Source: Ischnura elegans (Eukaryota; Arthropoda; Insecta; Odonata; Coenagrionidae). From it: DNA of 64,000 nt. Both the position numbers and the translations under genes were made by a program. Positions 12,519-23,952 of this stretch are shown in pieces (positions within the stretch are counted from its first letter, which is position 1; each line of letters opens with the position of its first letter). Location of the stretch: NCBI RefSeq assembly GCF_921293095.1, contig NC_060251.1:56127585-56191584 (forward strand), written 5' to 3'. The notes beneath the pieces were generated by a model. That model was given only the letters and a program-made list of their open reading frames with translations, had not been told where the DNA came from and made no database searches.

Positions 12519-13189
12519 TTCATACCCTTGGCGTAGGTACAAGACCTGCACTCCAAGATTCAAATTTGATATCGTAACAAAAGGTACAAGTAGGGAATAT
12601 GCTCAAAACTTCAATCCAGTTGGGCATGGAAGTGGGATAAATTTCCTATCACCATCGCTAATCGCCAGTGCTCACTAAGGTTATAGTGTTCGCTTCTCAA
12701 TGGTTACCGAAATAGTCTTAGATTTTCGACCGAAATAGACTTATTTTGATGTGATGGAATGTGATGGAATACCATATCTCTAGCCGCCAGGATTGATATC
12801 ATTATAAAGCGCTCACGGCAAGTTTTCTTCCATCTCTACCCAAGGGCATTAAAAAAGCAACACATGAAGAGGGCGCAACACTTCCTATCGACCAGTCGCA
12901 TTTGTTATATTTTAATGCACTGTAACTCGTTTACAACTTCTAATATTATCTAGGAATTTTCAGGGTAAACAGAGTAAAGAATCAAAAAATTTCTTTAATC
13001 TCAAATTTAAAAATTTCACATCTAAGAAAATACTATATCATATCGATAATAAGGATCTATTCTATATTCTGTGAAAACTTCAAGATTATAGGCATAAAAT
13101 TCGCTGCGTCGTATTATTAGGCTTAAGAGGGCGCATCACTTCCCCTTGAGCAGTCTCTATTCGTGACGTGGTCTGATAAAAATCATCGC
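12519..13189. other. no gene; short direct repeat
   Basis: AGAGGGCGCAACACTTCC near 12868 recurs as AGAGGGCGCATCACTTCC near 13127. Nothing else is recognised. Confidence 0.4.
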
Positions 13190-13510
13190 TGATGGGCAGT
13201 TGTATAGAAAGATCGGTTGAGCCTCCTCTGATTCGGATAGATACATTGAGCAGGTGATGAAGAATGTAAAAAAAGTTATCTAGTTTTTAAAAGGCTACAT
13301 GATAGGATATTTTAGTGGAGAGCAATTAAGAGAGATATTTTGCCGAACGGATAGGAAATCGTCTCTCCCCGAACAATACAGGACTTAAATAATGCCAGCC
13401 ATAATTTCGTTAGAGCATTTGCTTTTAGTATGTAATCGGCTGGTGTCCTAACACCCCCCGCCATACGCTCTCTTAGTCAGCTTGGGGGTAGCATGTAGAT
13501 GTATATGAAT
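13190..13510 (-). repeat. dispersed repeat X, inverted copy
   Basis: Reverse complement of the unit at 14163-14400. Shared features are the GGTGTCCTAACACC end, the CTTCGTTAGAGCA block and AATTAAGAGAGATxTTTTGCCGAA. Together with 14163-14540 it forms an inverted pair about 1 kb apart. Confidence 0.65.
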
Positions 13511-13514
13511 ATAG

Positions 13515-13735
13515 TGGCGATAAACCATCAAAAGGATGCATTACTCCCCCTTTCTCGGTCCTATTATATACATTTTTCTGACATAATAGGTCCTCTTCAA
13601 CTTAGGTTATGACCATGAAATTTTCAGCACACACAGGTGAAAATTTTCATATTTGAGACGAAGGAAAATGCTGTGTATTGTTCGTGCCTAAAATATTTCA
13701 ATGCGATACTTTAAGGTTAAACAAGTAATGCGTAG
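13515..13735 (+). repeat. dispersed repeat Y, copy 1
   Basis: Similar to 31741-31975 in the same orientation: GCGATAAAxCATC, then ACTTAGGTxATGACCATGAAATTT, then AAAATTTTCATATTTG. No ORF or terminal repeat is recognised. Confidence 0.65.
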
Positions 13736-13796
13736 CAAAAAAATACAAAACGTCCTCATCGGGCGAAACTTCGTTTCGGCATTTCCTTTTTATTAG

Positions 13797-13862
13797 CTGT
13801 CCTAACAACCCCCGCGGTACGCTTATTGAGGCGGCTTGAGGGTTAGTATGTAGATCTCTTGG
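13797..13862 (-). repeat. dispersed repeat X, end fragment
   Basis: Reverse-complement copy of the terminal segment of repeat X (GTCCTAACAACCCCC through TATGTAGAT). Confidence 0.6.
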
Positions 13863-14162
13863 ACGCAGGGGCAGCCGGGGGTGATCGGTGACCATCAGCT
13901 AGGGCTAATAGGGCCCTTATGAGGCCCTCCTTACCGGGATATCCAGGGATCCTCCTCAGAAAAATTTTAGGAAATCGCATGCCCGGAAATGTATTATGAC
14001 ATGGAAATTTCGTGAGATCGGTGTTTACGAAGAAATATGGGGTGTTAACCGAAAGTTATGCATATATGATGATTTCATCTACTAATCCTCGCAATTACAA
14101 ACATTATAATGCTAAATACCGAAAAAAGTGTATCGTCATGCACTAATCACTTAGCCGTGGAC

Positions 14163-14540
14163 ATTCATCTACATATCTACATCTACATAATACCTCGCAA
14201 GCCGCCTAAAAGGCGTGTGGCAGAGGGTGTTAGGACACAGCCGTTTACAGATTTAAAAAAATGAAGTGCTCTAACGAAGTTAGGACTAGCATTTATTAAA
14301 GTCCTTTATGGTTCGGGGGAAGACGAATTCGCATCTATCCTTTCGGCAAAACATCTCTCTTAATTTATCGCTTCTATTGGACCTGGAAAAATAGTGTGGC
14401 CCTAATATTATATTCTCTGTGTCGCTCTTAAAGATATCCATTCTCAATTGTTCAAGCAATCTAAACCGATTAAAGCCGATTAAAATGCGACCGAAGTGGC
14501 AACATAGATCAGCTTAAAATTGGATGGAATTGGGCTTCCT
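14163..14540 (+). repeat. dispersed repeat X, longest copy
   Basis: Begins with CATCTACAT repeats and the GGCGTGTGGCAGAGGGTGTT word and continues through blocks shared with 7834-8110 and (inverted) 13190-13510. Four or more copies in one window make it an abundant family. It has no intact ORF. Confidence 0.65.
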
Positions 14541-14611
14541 CTATTCAGTCCCCTTGGTCTATGACATTGGCTAGTACTATAGCTATTTCGTTGCTCATTG
14601 AAGTTTGTGGA

Positions 14612-14930
14612 ACTCGGCAAAAAACGACATTCAGTAGCTCCGCGGATGAGCTCCTAGATGGAGCTCGAAACGTTGGCTAACATGGATTATTTAACCCAAT
14701 GGGAATCCCGAGAAGAGTCGGTAAACAAACTACATTCAGTAGCTCCGAAGATGAGCTCCGAGTTGGAGCTCGAAACGTTGGCTAAAATGGATTATTTAAC
14801 CCGGTGGGAATCCCGAGAAGAGTCGGCAAACAAACTACATTCAGTAGCTCCGCGGATGAGCTCCTAGATGGAGCTCGACACGTTGGCTAACATGGATTAT
14901 TTAACCCGATGGGAAATCCGCGAAGAGTGT
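14612..14930 (+). repeat. 105 bp tandem array with hammerhead-like helices
   Basis: Three units start at 14628, 14733 and 14838 with an exact 105 bp spacing; flanking sequence suggests a partial preceding unit. Each unit contains the helix GAGCTCC/GGAGCTC followed by GAAAC (GACAC in unit 3) and CGTTGGCTAACATGG. Because 105 is divisible by three, a 69-codon repetitive ORF (14658-14867) is open, but this is a by-product of the repeat. The downstream words TTTAACCCGGTGGGAA and CGAGAAGAGTC resemble those after the motif at 53886, so both probably derive from ends of Penelope-like retroelements. Confidence 0.75.
14745..14776 (+). ncRNA. hammerhead-like ribozyme motif in repeat unit 2
   Basis: CCGAAGA (one base from the CTGANGA box) at 14745-14751 is followed by T, a perfect 7 bp helix (14753-14759 with 14765-14771) and GAAAC. 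A stem I can form between TAGCT just upstream and GGCTA just downstream of the short ACGT stem III. The C at the U4 position, which is normally invariant, probably makes this copy inactive. Units 1 and 3 have a more damaged box (CCGCGGA). Confidence 0.45.
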
Positions 14931-15612
14931 ACCAAGATTATTCGCTGGGAAACCATCAAATTATATGGGTCTCGTTAAATCACCCATTTTTAGCATCGCG
15001 GCCCCCTAACTTCGGGGCTCTCATCGATCGTCGATTAGTCGACCTGGTCAGACCACCCCTGCTTGGACGCTTCACTAAATGAATTCAAAACAAATAAGCG
15101 ACCAGCCTCCCCGCAACCTCCGACCCAATGCCGACTGCAAGCGATCATCCCTTCCTCCGGTGCAGGAATGCTCCCCACCTCGCATCACTCCTCCGCCGCC
15201 GAATCGACACGGTTCGCCCCGCGCTGCCTTTTCGCGAGGCTTGGGTCACGTGCGAAGATGAGAGAGCGAGGCGGGTGGGTGGGGGGGGGATGGACCCTAT
15301 AAGAGTGGGCCACGCGACCGACAACATGGAGAGTCTTAGAAAGTCTTCCGCAGAGACGGGAGGCGACTACGGATTCCCCTTTTATACCACCACCAACACG
15401 CGCGTCCAAGAGGAAGAAATAGTCCGCCCACGATTTTTTTTTCCACCAGCCATCCCCAAAACAAAGTGCGCGAGAGAGTGTTCGAGGTGAATCAGTGCAC
15501 CTTTCTCTCCCTGTTGATATAGAGAAAGAGAGAGACAGTGGAGTTCGCCTCCTCTTCCTCCGCCAATTTTGGACTTCTCCCCCCGCCTCTACCCGTGAGA
15601 GACCCTTGTGTT

Positions 15613-15620
15613 TATAAAGG
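15613..15620 (+). promoter_or_regulatory. TATA-like box
   Basis: TATAAAGG lies 34 bases before CCAGTGG, a possible initiator with +1 at the A at 15647. The spacing fits a core promoter. A weaker CTATAAGAG is present near 15297-15305. Confidence 0.35.
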
Positions 15621-15646
15621 GGACGAGGAAGAAGACGCCAGGCGCC

Positions 15647-15722
15647 AGTGGTGGTGGAGTGGTGAGGGAAGCGGGCAGACGAGGCGCCCTCCGCGGCTGA
15701 GTTGGGAAGCATCGCGGACGAG
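15647..15722 (+). other. putative untranslated first exon
   Basis: From the proposed initiator to the splice donor (GAG at 15720-15722, then GTGAGTG) there is no ATG, as in a non-coding leader exon. The donor matches the AG/GTGAGT consensus. No partner exon could be identified, so this rests only on promoter and donor signals. Confidence 0.3.
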
Positions 15723-15736
15723 GTGAGTGTGGACTT

Positions 15737-16051
15737 CAGGGGCGCAGCTAGGAATTAAGGCTTGGGGAGGTTTTAGGCTTTAGGTTTAAGGTTCAACTAA
15801 TACTTACGGGTGTGTGGGTATTGAATACCTACAAGGGTAAGTAGGAGTTGCGGGGGCCCTCTTCCAGAAAAAATTGAAGAATAATGGTTCAAAATGGCGA
15901 GTTTTACAGCTTTCTGAGGGATATTTGATAAATCCTAACACTATTCTATAAGTAATACTGATCCAAATAAGTAAAATGGATTAAACTTAAAAATTTCTCT
16001 GAGCTCTGGGGGGGGTTTTATCACCCAAAACCCCCCCTCGCTGCGCCACTG
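15737..16051. mobile_element. hAT-like MITE with perfect 8 bp target duplication
   Basis: Ends CAGGGGCGCAGCTAGG and, from the right, CAGTGGCGCAGCGAGG form the inverted repeats. The flanks GTGGACTT at 15729-15736 and 16052-16059 are identical, the 8 bp signature of hAT insertion. The 315 bp interior is non-coding. The insertion lies 14 bases past the putative splice donor, so if that exon is real this element sits at the start of its intron. The perfect duplication suggests it is younger than the other hAT MITEs here. Confidence 0.8.
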
Positions 16052-16157
16052 GTGGACTTAAACATTATTTATTATCCCCTGCGATCACATAATTATTATT
16101 ATTAAAACATTCTAACTATCAATTACACTGCGGAATTTTTCATGAAATGTAACAATT

Positions 16158-16271
16158 AAGCTTACACGAACAACCGTGCCCTGGACCGGGGAAACCTACC
16201 CAGGCGGGACTCGAACTCGCGACCTCTTATTCGGCAGGCGAGGACGTTACCCCGCCGCCACCGAGGCCGGC
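16158..16271 (-). mobile_element. tRNA-derived SINE family S1
   Basis: Read on the minus strand it has a GAGTTCGAGTCC-like B box (the plus strand shows GGACTCGAACTC), preceded by the GGCGGCGGGGTAA region and followed by the GGTCCAGGGCACGG tail. Copies of the same family are at 16745, 28132 and 44510. Confidence 0.65.
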
Positions 16272-16744
16272 AAACTATGTGTCACAGTGCGTGTCCAATA
16301 CACCGCGCTTTTATCAGGCGTACTATGGTCCATCATTTCTTATGTTACCCTATTCTTCTACATACCTCTTCGTTCTTTACCTTGTACGTCCATCTTATCT
16401 TCATTGTCCTCCTCTATCGCCATGTCTAGTGGGCCTTCAGCCTTTTCTGACCGCCTTCCATTCCTGATAGGATTCATTTATTGATTTTTTTAGGAAAAAT
16501 AATTTAACATTTAAGAATTTAACGCTATTTACGTTTATAAATAGTAGGGTTCTTAAAAATATGCTTCATTACAAGTGCAAATACCATTGTAATTTTTTTT
16601 AAATACGCTACTGAATAAAAAAGAGTGGATACGAGGAGAACCGGAAATAGACGAGGTAGTGATACAATAATAAAAAATAATAATAATGTCGAAGTCATTA
16701 TTTCAAGTGAATTTAGGACTATTTAGTCCTTTCTTACAATTTAT

Positions 16745-16925
16745 TTGTTTAACAATCCATGCCCTGGATGGTGATAAATCCACCCATGTGGGATTCGAAC
16801 CCACGACCTCTATGTTGGCAGTCGGGGATGGCGCCACTGAGGCCGGCCAAACAGTTCTACCCCAAACGGGTAACGAACCCTGGCACTCTGGTACCGTAGA
16901 CGACCACCTTAACCACTGGACCACT
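16745..16925 (-). mobile_element. S1 SINE joined to a second tRNA-like head
   Basis: Contains the S1 core (minus strand GGGTTCGAATCCCACATGGG, tail CCAGGGCATGG). Next to it, at about 16860-16925, is another minus-strand tRNA-like block with TGGTTAAGGTGG as A box and AGGGTTCGTTACCC as B box. The pair looks like a dimeric SINE or two adjacent insertions. Confidence 0.6.
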
Positions 16926-17089
16926 GATGATTCTGATGGTGTCACCGATGAGGCAAGAGAAATTGAAGTCCTCCAGACATTTTATCGGGATGTCATCGCG
17001 TGTGTTGTACTCATGGCAATGGGTTCACTGGGGTTGCAAATTACGACTTCAAGATAGACCTGTGCTTTTAGTTTTATATTCAAGTTTTC

Positions 17090-17815
17090 TGCCGTCTAGG
17101 GTAGATCTTCATGGAGAAGTAGGTCTTCAAATAAGAAGTAGGCAGCCTCTCCTTCGTTCATGGACTTTCCTCCTTAATAAGGCCTACTCGCTTTTATTGC
17201 ATCTAAAAATCTTATTATTTTCCTCCCGCTCCCTCGTTTACCCAGCATTACACCCTTTAACCCTGTTTTCAACTCCTACCTGCTAAGTATCCGCTCCACC
17301 CATGCCTTCTGTTTGCTCCGTATCTCATCTAGAAGCTGCCTCTCTTCATCCACCATGTCTAGCACTTCGTCGTTTTGCGATCATATTTATTATTAAAGTA
17401 TACTAGCGATTAAGGTAGGTTTCCATGGAGTACTTGAGAAGAATTCAGAGGTCCTTCCTCCCCATCAACCATTTCCCTCTTCAATTCACAATAAAGCCTA
17501 CTCCCTTTCATTCTATCTAAAAATCCTATTCTTTTCCTTCCTTTCCCTCATTTACCTAACATTCTACCCTCTAACACTGTTTTCAACATCCCCTACCCGC
17601 TAAGTACTCCCTCCATCCATACCTTCTGTCCCCTCCGTATCTCATCTAGAAGCTGCCTCTCCTCACCCACCATGTCCAACACTTTGCCGGTCCTCATCCT
17701 TGACATCCCCTTGACATTCTCTATTCTTTCCCACACCCATATTTTGAAAGTCTCTAGTCTTCACTCCTCCTCCTTCCTAAGTGTCAATGTTTCTGCACCC
17801 TTATAAACAGTTCAG
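17090..17815 (-). mobile_element. non-LTR retrotransposon family F2, two partial copies in tandem
   Basis: The blocks at about 17187-17374 and 17493-17810 repeat the same order of words (TTCAACxxCTACC, CTTCTGT, ATCTCATCTAGAAGCTGCCTCTC, CACCATGTC). On the minus strand they resemble the C-terminal tail of LINE polyproteins, with a region like 'LLKTVLEGR.. GKR.RGR.R..FL..MK' downstream of a (W)xxHILR-type motif, but frame breaks are numerous. Fragments also occur at 2150, 2868, 47560 and 54998. Confidence 0.6.
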
Positions 17816-20570
17816 CGTTATCATAGGCAATGCATATACTCAACAGCGAAAGTTCAACTTTGAAATTCATAGATTAGTTTTCAAAATCATGGATTGAGAG
17901 TATTTCGAAGTTATCTTAGGTTAAAACTTGGCTAAAATTAAAAATTAAAATCCGATTCTAGGAAAACATGAGATAATCTGGAGATGAGTGAAATTTTATC
18001 GGGGCTTCCAACGGGTTTGTGATTTCAAGTTTTGTGAGGTTTAGATCAGCCACTCAGTGATGATCAACAGGAACTGTGACGATGATCGAGCCGATGATGC
18101 AAACTTCGAGAGAAATAGATCCACTTACTCGGTCGAAGACCCGAGAATTTTCACTACACTTATACTCAGGGAAAGTAAAGTATCATTTACCTGAAATTAA
18201 TAGGTGAGCGAGGTAGCCTGGTGAATGGATTATACATATTGGCTTCTGACCTAATAGTCCCAGGTTACATATCGAGTGAAGTCTTCAGACACTCAATGTA
18301 AGAAATCTTCATAGTGCAATGCCACCTGCCTAACGTAGTTTCCTAACTGATTTCCTGACTCCTGTGTCCGTTCTATTATTCCCACTTAGAAATCACATTT
18401 TCTTTGAAGTAGAATCGAACCAGGCTACCCAAGTCGGCGTCAAATCACAAGAAGCCTGTGCTGACCAATGTACTTCCGAACAAGGTTTCTATTTTTTATG
18501 AGAATCATTTCAAGTTAGTGCAAATACCAACAATAACCGTTTTAACTATAATTTTTTCAGGTAAAATTGTTTATAGGCATCAACAAAGTTGTAGAGATGG
18601 TTTGCTACGATAGTATTTTAATCTACCAGGATTTATTTTGTCGGAGGTTTAAGTGCATAACGCATAAATAGTCAACCATATAAGAGATAAATAACCAGTC
18701 AGACTAGAAGCTAGTTCAGCCTGTAATCATTTTCTTTGAAGTTTTAACAAATTTCTAATTCTTTCAATTGAAAAACTGTGACTCAGTTTAAAAAAAGGAT
18801 TAAGAATCACATATCTGTAACACATTTCAAGAACTTAAGTTCTCTTTTTCATGGGGAGCAGTCTAATTAATGTGAATCACAGTCCCCTATAATACCATTC
18901 AGATGTACGGGAATATAAATGAAAAACATTAATAAAACGGGGAGACAAATTCCTTAGTTCCGTTTAATTTTGTGTAAATATAATTTTTTTCTGTGAGCGA
19001 CCTTTCTGCTGGACCTGAAATAATATTGCAAGCTATAAGCGTATAAGGCTGTGGCCTCGGATAATATAGGTATCACTGCCGAGTCTTCACGCGGAGGAAC
19101 AGGGTACTTCTTGGCTTAACGAGTGGCACTTATAGTAGAGAGCTTGTGTACTCTGCGGTTTCGAGTTTCAAGATTAAGAGAGGGTAAATGAATTGAAAAG
19201 CCATTGAAATGTAGAGGTATTTAAGTACTGGGGGGACGAAATGTATTGATGAAAAGATAGGATGAGGGGCAACTCAATGGCATGTCTTGGGATGATGATA
19301 ATTGATTAGGAAATAATGGTAATTGTAGGGTGGGTTACGTCAGATGTCTTTACGAGAATGAAAAATAATTAGAAAAGAGGGATAAGACATCTCTGTATTT
19401 TCTCGGGTTTTATTCCGCGTCGATTGGCTGATGGGCAACAGTTTCGGGTAAGATTCCTCAGGTCATGAAGGTGTCTACCGTACGTCTCTTAAGGCGATTC
19501 CCTCTCAACTCCTGAAATTAACATTTGACTTTGCAATCACACAAGATTACAACGAGCTACTGTTTTAGAATTACTAGCAGAAAATCCAGCGAAACTCATT
19601 AAAACAGCATATATTTAAGTTTTAACGTCATTACTTGTCGCAACTTTAGTTACATTACGAAATCCATATGAGATATTAATCGACGATTCAGTATCATTAT
19701 CACGGGGGCTACTTGCGTAAGTCTTCTCAGAAAATTTAATTCAAGTGACTCAGATTTGAGGAAATTATTGCCATTAACTTGCGGAGTCTTGGATGGATTT
19801 CTATTAAAATTTACAAGTAGTTTTTTATAGTAGAAAAAAACAAAACTGCGGGAATGTAGTGTTTCATAATGTATGAGTTTATGGAAAATATTAGCAATGG
19901 TAATCCTAATCAATGTCATTTCAAAGGCTGAATCGCTCAGCATGCGATCAGGAGCCAGAGTTATGTGACTGTAACGTATTTTTTTCAAGGACTTTAGAGA
20001 AAGTGCCACGCACTTTAATTGGAATAACACCAACAGGTATATGAAAACAGTTTTCTTCTCGGAGCGAACCTGACCATAATATGGAAAAGTTTTTTATAAT
20101 TGAAATTACAGGCATGGGAAATTACAAAAAACTTAGAAATTAATTAGAAAAAAATTAATTTCTCATAGTAAATTAGTTAAATTACGAAATCCATGTAAGA
20201 TAATAATAAAATATAATTCTTCCTACTTAATAGGCTAACATACCATATAAAGAAGTTAAGCATCAAATGACGATATTGAGAAAAATTATTCACATACTAT
20301 TATACCTCTACGTTCTGAGGTTAATCCAAAAATATTAAGAAAAATATTTGGTAATCAACTTGTTTTAAACGTGTTATCGCACTTTGTAGGACCTTGTGGG
20401 TTAAATAAAAATAAACTAGGGACAATGGCTACGGCAAAATATATTCATCTTATTTATGAGAAAAATGCAGCTCCTTATCGTAAAACCAACAATGTACTAG
20501 GATGCAGCCAGAAAAGTTTGTAATATATAAAAATAAGATTTCCTTTATCCTGGTGCAAACATCATCAATT
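17816..20570. other. no recognisable gene
   Basis: The longest frame is a 127-codon minus-strand ORF (19650-20033) without recognisable motifs. A short word (AATTACGAAATCCAT) near its 3' end recurs at about 20170-20195, so it may be repeat-derived. Confidence 0.4.
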
Positions 20571-20574
20571 ACCG

Positions 20575-20690
20575 TTCAGCATTTCTCATTACCAACACAG
20601 CATCAGCTCTATCACAGCGGGATACCAAGACTTCTCTGAAAAAAAATCCGTCTCGTTTTCCAATATGAGCTTCATTATTTTATCTGATCA
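20575..20690 (+). repeat. direct repeat Z, copy 1
   Basis: Matches 21863-21985: TTCTCATTACCAACxC, GCGxGATACCAAGACTT, ATCCGTCxCGTTTTCC and ATATGAGCTTCA. The two copies bracket a block of MITE and Penelope-like fragments, so they may be halves of one interrupted repeat or separate copies. Confidence 0.65.
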
Positions 20691-20765
20691 CAGGTCTGCT
20701 AAAGATGTGATTATGTACCATCTTTGAAAAGAATAATGCACAAGGATGTAAACAGGGAAGTTTAT

Positions 20766-21165
20766 AAAGTATAGGGTGTTTTAGGAGAAATCTGCAATAC
20801 TTCAGGAGGTGGTAGGGGAGACAATTTTAAGCATTTTTTGTCCATAAAAATGGGCTCGCAACTCTTCCTTTCTCTAATCTCAAAATGGGTGAGTTTGCGT
20901 AATCGCATTGTTGATATTTGCTCAAAGCTCTCGTTATAATTAAGGTCAAATATTAATTATTTCCTACTACTATTATCGCAAATTTTCGAAAGATCTTAAT
21001 TTTTTTACATCCTTAAAAATCTAAAGCATTCAGTAAAATGTCAAATGGGCTAGATACCCAAGAGAGCCCGTTTCCATGGTCACAGTAAAGTGTATCCATA
21101 AACTGTTTACGTCGCCATAGCTCAGAAACTAAGTTGCTAGAGCTGCTTTGTCCGGGTTTGCGTCC
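20766..21165. mobile_element. long-TIR MITE family M1, internally deleted copy
   Basis: Begins AGGGTGTTTTAGGAG and carries about 100 bp of the M1 terminal repeat (CTGCAATACTTCAGGAGGTGG, GACAATTTTAAGCATTTTTTGTCC), then jumps to the other half of the element. The terminal sequence on the right is incomplete. Confidence 0.7.
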
Positions 21166-21235
21166 TTCGTGGGACCTAGTGCATCAGAGAAAAAAAAATT
21201 TACTAGAAATATTTTTCGAAGAATGAATTTTCTGT

Positions 21236-21303
21236 ATTTGATACTGTGTAACAGCCGAAATCAGTCACAGAAATTTTTATAAATGCTTTGTGTAAGTAAC
21301 AAA
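21236..21303 (+). repeat. Penelope-like tail fragment P2
   Basis: TTTCTGTATTTGAT, TGTGTAACAGCCGAAATC, and then AAATTTTTATAAAT match the right arm of the inverted repeat at 62341-62455. This copy keeps a GAAA at the place where that arm has CAAA. Confidence 0.55.
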
Positions 21304-21734
21304 GTGTTTGTTATAATATGGAGGCCTTCCACCACGTAAACGCTTCAAGTTACGATTTAGTTTCGAGAGCGAGTTTGCCACATAAAACGAAGCTTTATCT
21401 CAGAGTGTTTTTTTGTGTATGGACAATATTGCCATGTTTGATTGATATGGATTCAATTGTCATGCAAACAACGACGTACCCTGAATCAAAACTAGGGGGG
21501 GGGGCAAGCTAATGTTGTTCATCATTTAAAATTTAAGCATGAAACCAACATTTTAGGAAAACTATAACAGCGTTTTTATAAATTATTTGCTAAGAAAAAT
21601 TATTTTAGTTACATGTTTTATACTTACATCATTGCTCATTGGTTTAAAGAATTTTTTTTGAAAACTTTTGTTTCAATCCAGTCCTGATTTTTCTTTTTTT
21701 GCGATTTATGCATCTTAGATGGACAATGGACAAA

Positions 21735-21795
21735 AATAATTTTCATGGACAAAAAAATTGTCTCACCTAACCCCTCCTGAAGTATTGCAATTTCC
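21735..21795. mobile_element. M1 MITE, terminal scrap
   Basis: Contains the reverse complement of the M1 end (CTCCTGAAGTATTGCAATTTCCTC) with the GGACAAAAAAATTGTCTC region inward of it. Only about 60 bp remains. Confidence 0.55.
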
Positions 21796-21862
21796 TCGTA
21801 AAACAACCAGCATATAAATATAATAATTTCGTACATCCTGGATCTAACGTCATTGATCACGT

Positions 21863-21985
21863 GTACCTTTCATTACCAACGCTACATTGCTAAATTCCAG
21901 AACGGTCGCGGCGAGATACCAAGACTTGTTGAAAAAAATATCCGTCACGTTTTCCTATATGAGCTTCAGTATTTTATGAGAAAGA
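21863..21985 (+). repeat. direct repeat Z, copy 2
   Basis: Second copy of the unit at 20575-20690, same orientation. Confidence 0.65.
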
Positions 21986-22724
21986 TGCTTTTTATACGAC
22001 GATATATGCCATAACAGAGTTTTCTCATTGGGTTTCAGGTTTCGCCGGTTTAACGGTAGATATTTTCCGTCTGGAGATTTCAACGGTAGCAACAGTTTTT
22101 GAATCTTGGTGTTTGGATCGGAATAAGATTTATTTCCATCGCTCTTTTTCATCCTATTTCAAAACCCGAAGGAAATCGGTAAACACGCGTTCTACAGCAA
22201 TAAATAAGGACCCAGCTCTCTCTCCCCTTGAGGTGGCATTATACTGAGCAGAGTTATCTCCGACGTAGAAGTGGCTGCTGAACGTTATCCGATGCCTAAT
22301 CCAAATCTTTATGGATGTCTTATAGAAATAAAGCCCTGAATTAACGCCTTTTTCTAGAAAATTATCCTTTCATCGGCCTTCCAGTTACAAGTTCTCTTCA
22401 TTTTCCCAAAAAATTTCATCTATTCCCCTCCAACATCATCTAACACCTTTCCAAGAATATCACAGCTTTCAACATCCAAAAATTTCTCAAAAATATCTTC
22501 ACTGACTCTTTGGCCTTCTTTAAATATCTATAGCGTTTTGTGGCACTTTTTACAATTTTAAATATATTTTCGAACCAATTCAAACTCGTCCAAATTAATA
22601 ATCTCCATTAGCGCTTAATTACTACGTATTAATCTCACTATACTGATTGAACTGTTTAATTAATTTTACCAAAACGAATTATCGATTTGTTGGGTAATCA
22701 TCATCAACATAATCAACAATCGTG
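21986..22724. other. no recognisable feature
   Basis: No supported ORF or repeat match. Confidence 0.4.
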
Positions 22725-23165
22725 ATATTGGTTTGATGCAACTCTTCATTCCTCACTCCTATCTCCTAGCCTTTACATAGTGTCGTATTAATTTTTTTGC
22801 ATCCTTAATAATCTACCTTATGTAACTCAGAGCAGTCCTATGCCATTCTTCCCTTCCATCTGTCCTTCCACGATTGTTTTCATCAGGTTATCATTCCTCA
22901 TGATGCGGGCTGCTAAGGTTATCCCGTCTTCTGCTTAAGGTTTTTAGAAGACTTTTCTTTTCTCCCACTCTTCATAGAACTTCCTCATTTTTTACCCGGT
23001 AGATCTATTTTACCTTCATAATTTTTCGGTAGCACCACATCTCTAATGCTTACACTCTTGACTTCTCTGCTGCTGCCAACATCCAAGCGTCGCTTTCATA
23101 CAGAAAACATACGTAGCATCTGGTGGATAATTTCTTTCCTCTAATGCCTGTATTTTAACTTGGTA
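22725..23165 (-). mobile_element. non-LTR retrotransposon family F1, 3' coding remnant
   Basis: The minus strand matches the C-terminal part of a LINE polyprotein also seen at 25535, 31976, 49262 and 51218. Shared words on the plus strand are GTAGCACCACAT, CTCTTGACTTCTCTGCTGCTG, CATCAGxTTATxATxxCTCATGATG and GTCTTCT.xTTAAGGTTTTTAGAAGAC. Many indels break the frame. Confidence 0.65.
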
Positions 23166-23716
23166 GGAAGCCTGAATAAACTTTATCAATTGCTAGCATG
23201 ATTTAGTTTTTTAATTTGTTGTGAGTTAATTGACAAGCAGTTTCGCTTATATAATTCAATTGGCAAGTTTATTTCCTTTAAATCTAAAAATCTCAAAGTG
23301 AAAGAAGTATGGGGAGTAACATAAATCTGTTCGTAAGCATTTTATGTATTAAATTTTTCACTTTTTGCCCACGACTACTTATTCGATGAGTAAACTCGAT
23401 AGTATCAGAGCTAGCTTCTGTATATCTAGAGGTTGACTCACCATCCGCAACCCGGTGGAAGCACTTGGTGGCTATAAGCGCCAGCTGTTAAGCAATACAG
23501 CGTAATAAATTTAAGTAAAATGAGTAAGACTAGGTTTTAGTGACCATGGTGAATCTGTTGAGACCTTTTGTGAAGAATAACGAATTTTATATTCTCTACT
23601 TCCTCAAATCAAATTCCCTCATTTCACGCTCAATTTCGAATCTACGGTGTTACGTTGAATTTTCCCCAAATTTCCTTGAAAATTTCTGCGAATATTTCGC
23701 CCCACAGCTCAATTTA
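23166..23716. other. no recognisable feature
   Basis: No supported gene; a 61-codon frame at 23540-23725 is unconvincing. Confidence 0.4.
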
Positions 23717-23952
23717 CCCTTTTAAATACGGAACTTACTAACTGACTTGTTATATTTTTTTTGGAAAAACCTATTTATTTAACAACTAATTAAGATATAT
23801 TATGAAATAAAACCCGAACAAAAATTTACGAAGCGTTTTCAAGCATATTCTCAAATGGGAACACGCCAAAAAAGGTTTTTATTGCTTGAAAAACAAATAT
23901 AACTTGACCAAAAAACTATTTTTCACAATGTATTATTCATTGAACTTTTGAA

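Larger units (their letters stand above)
15060..15722 (+). promoter_or_regulatory. GC- and CpG-rich promoter-like island
   Basis: This stretch is far richer in G, C and CpG than its surroundings, with purine-rich and pyrimidine-rich runs typical of 5' UTR and promoter DNA. It ends at a strong splice donor and holds a TATA-like element. Long frames here (175 codons minus, 120 codons plus) reflect GC content rather than a recognisable protein. It could be the start of a plus-strand gene whose coding exons lie beyond what I can identify. Confidence 0.4.

Noticed and set aside
14658..14867. 69-codon ORF with internal protein repeats
   Set aside because: The protein repeat is a direct result of a 105 bp (35-codon) tandem DNA repeat with hammerhead-like structure.
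14612..14930. CRISPR-like regular repeats
   Set aside because: Units are contiguous tandem copies without unique spacers, in eukaryotic DNA.
15185..15712. 175-codon minus-strand ORF
   Set aside because: It lies in the GC-rich island where stops are rare on both strands, has no recognisable domain and shows simple R/S/P/G-rich composition.
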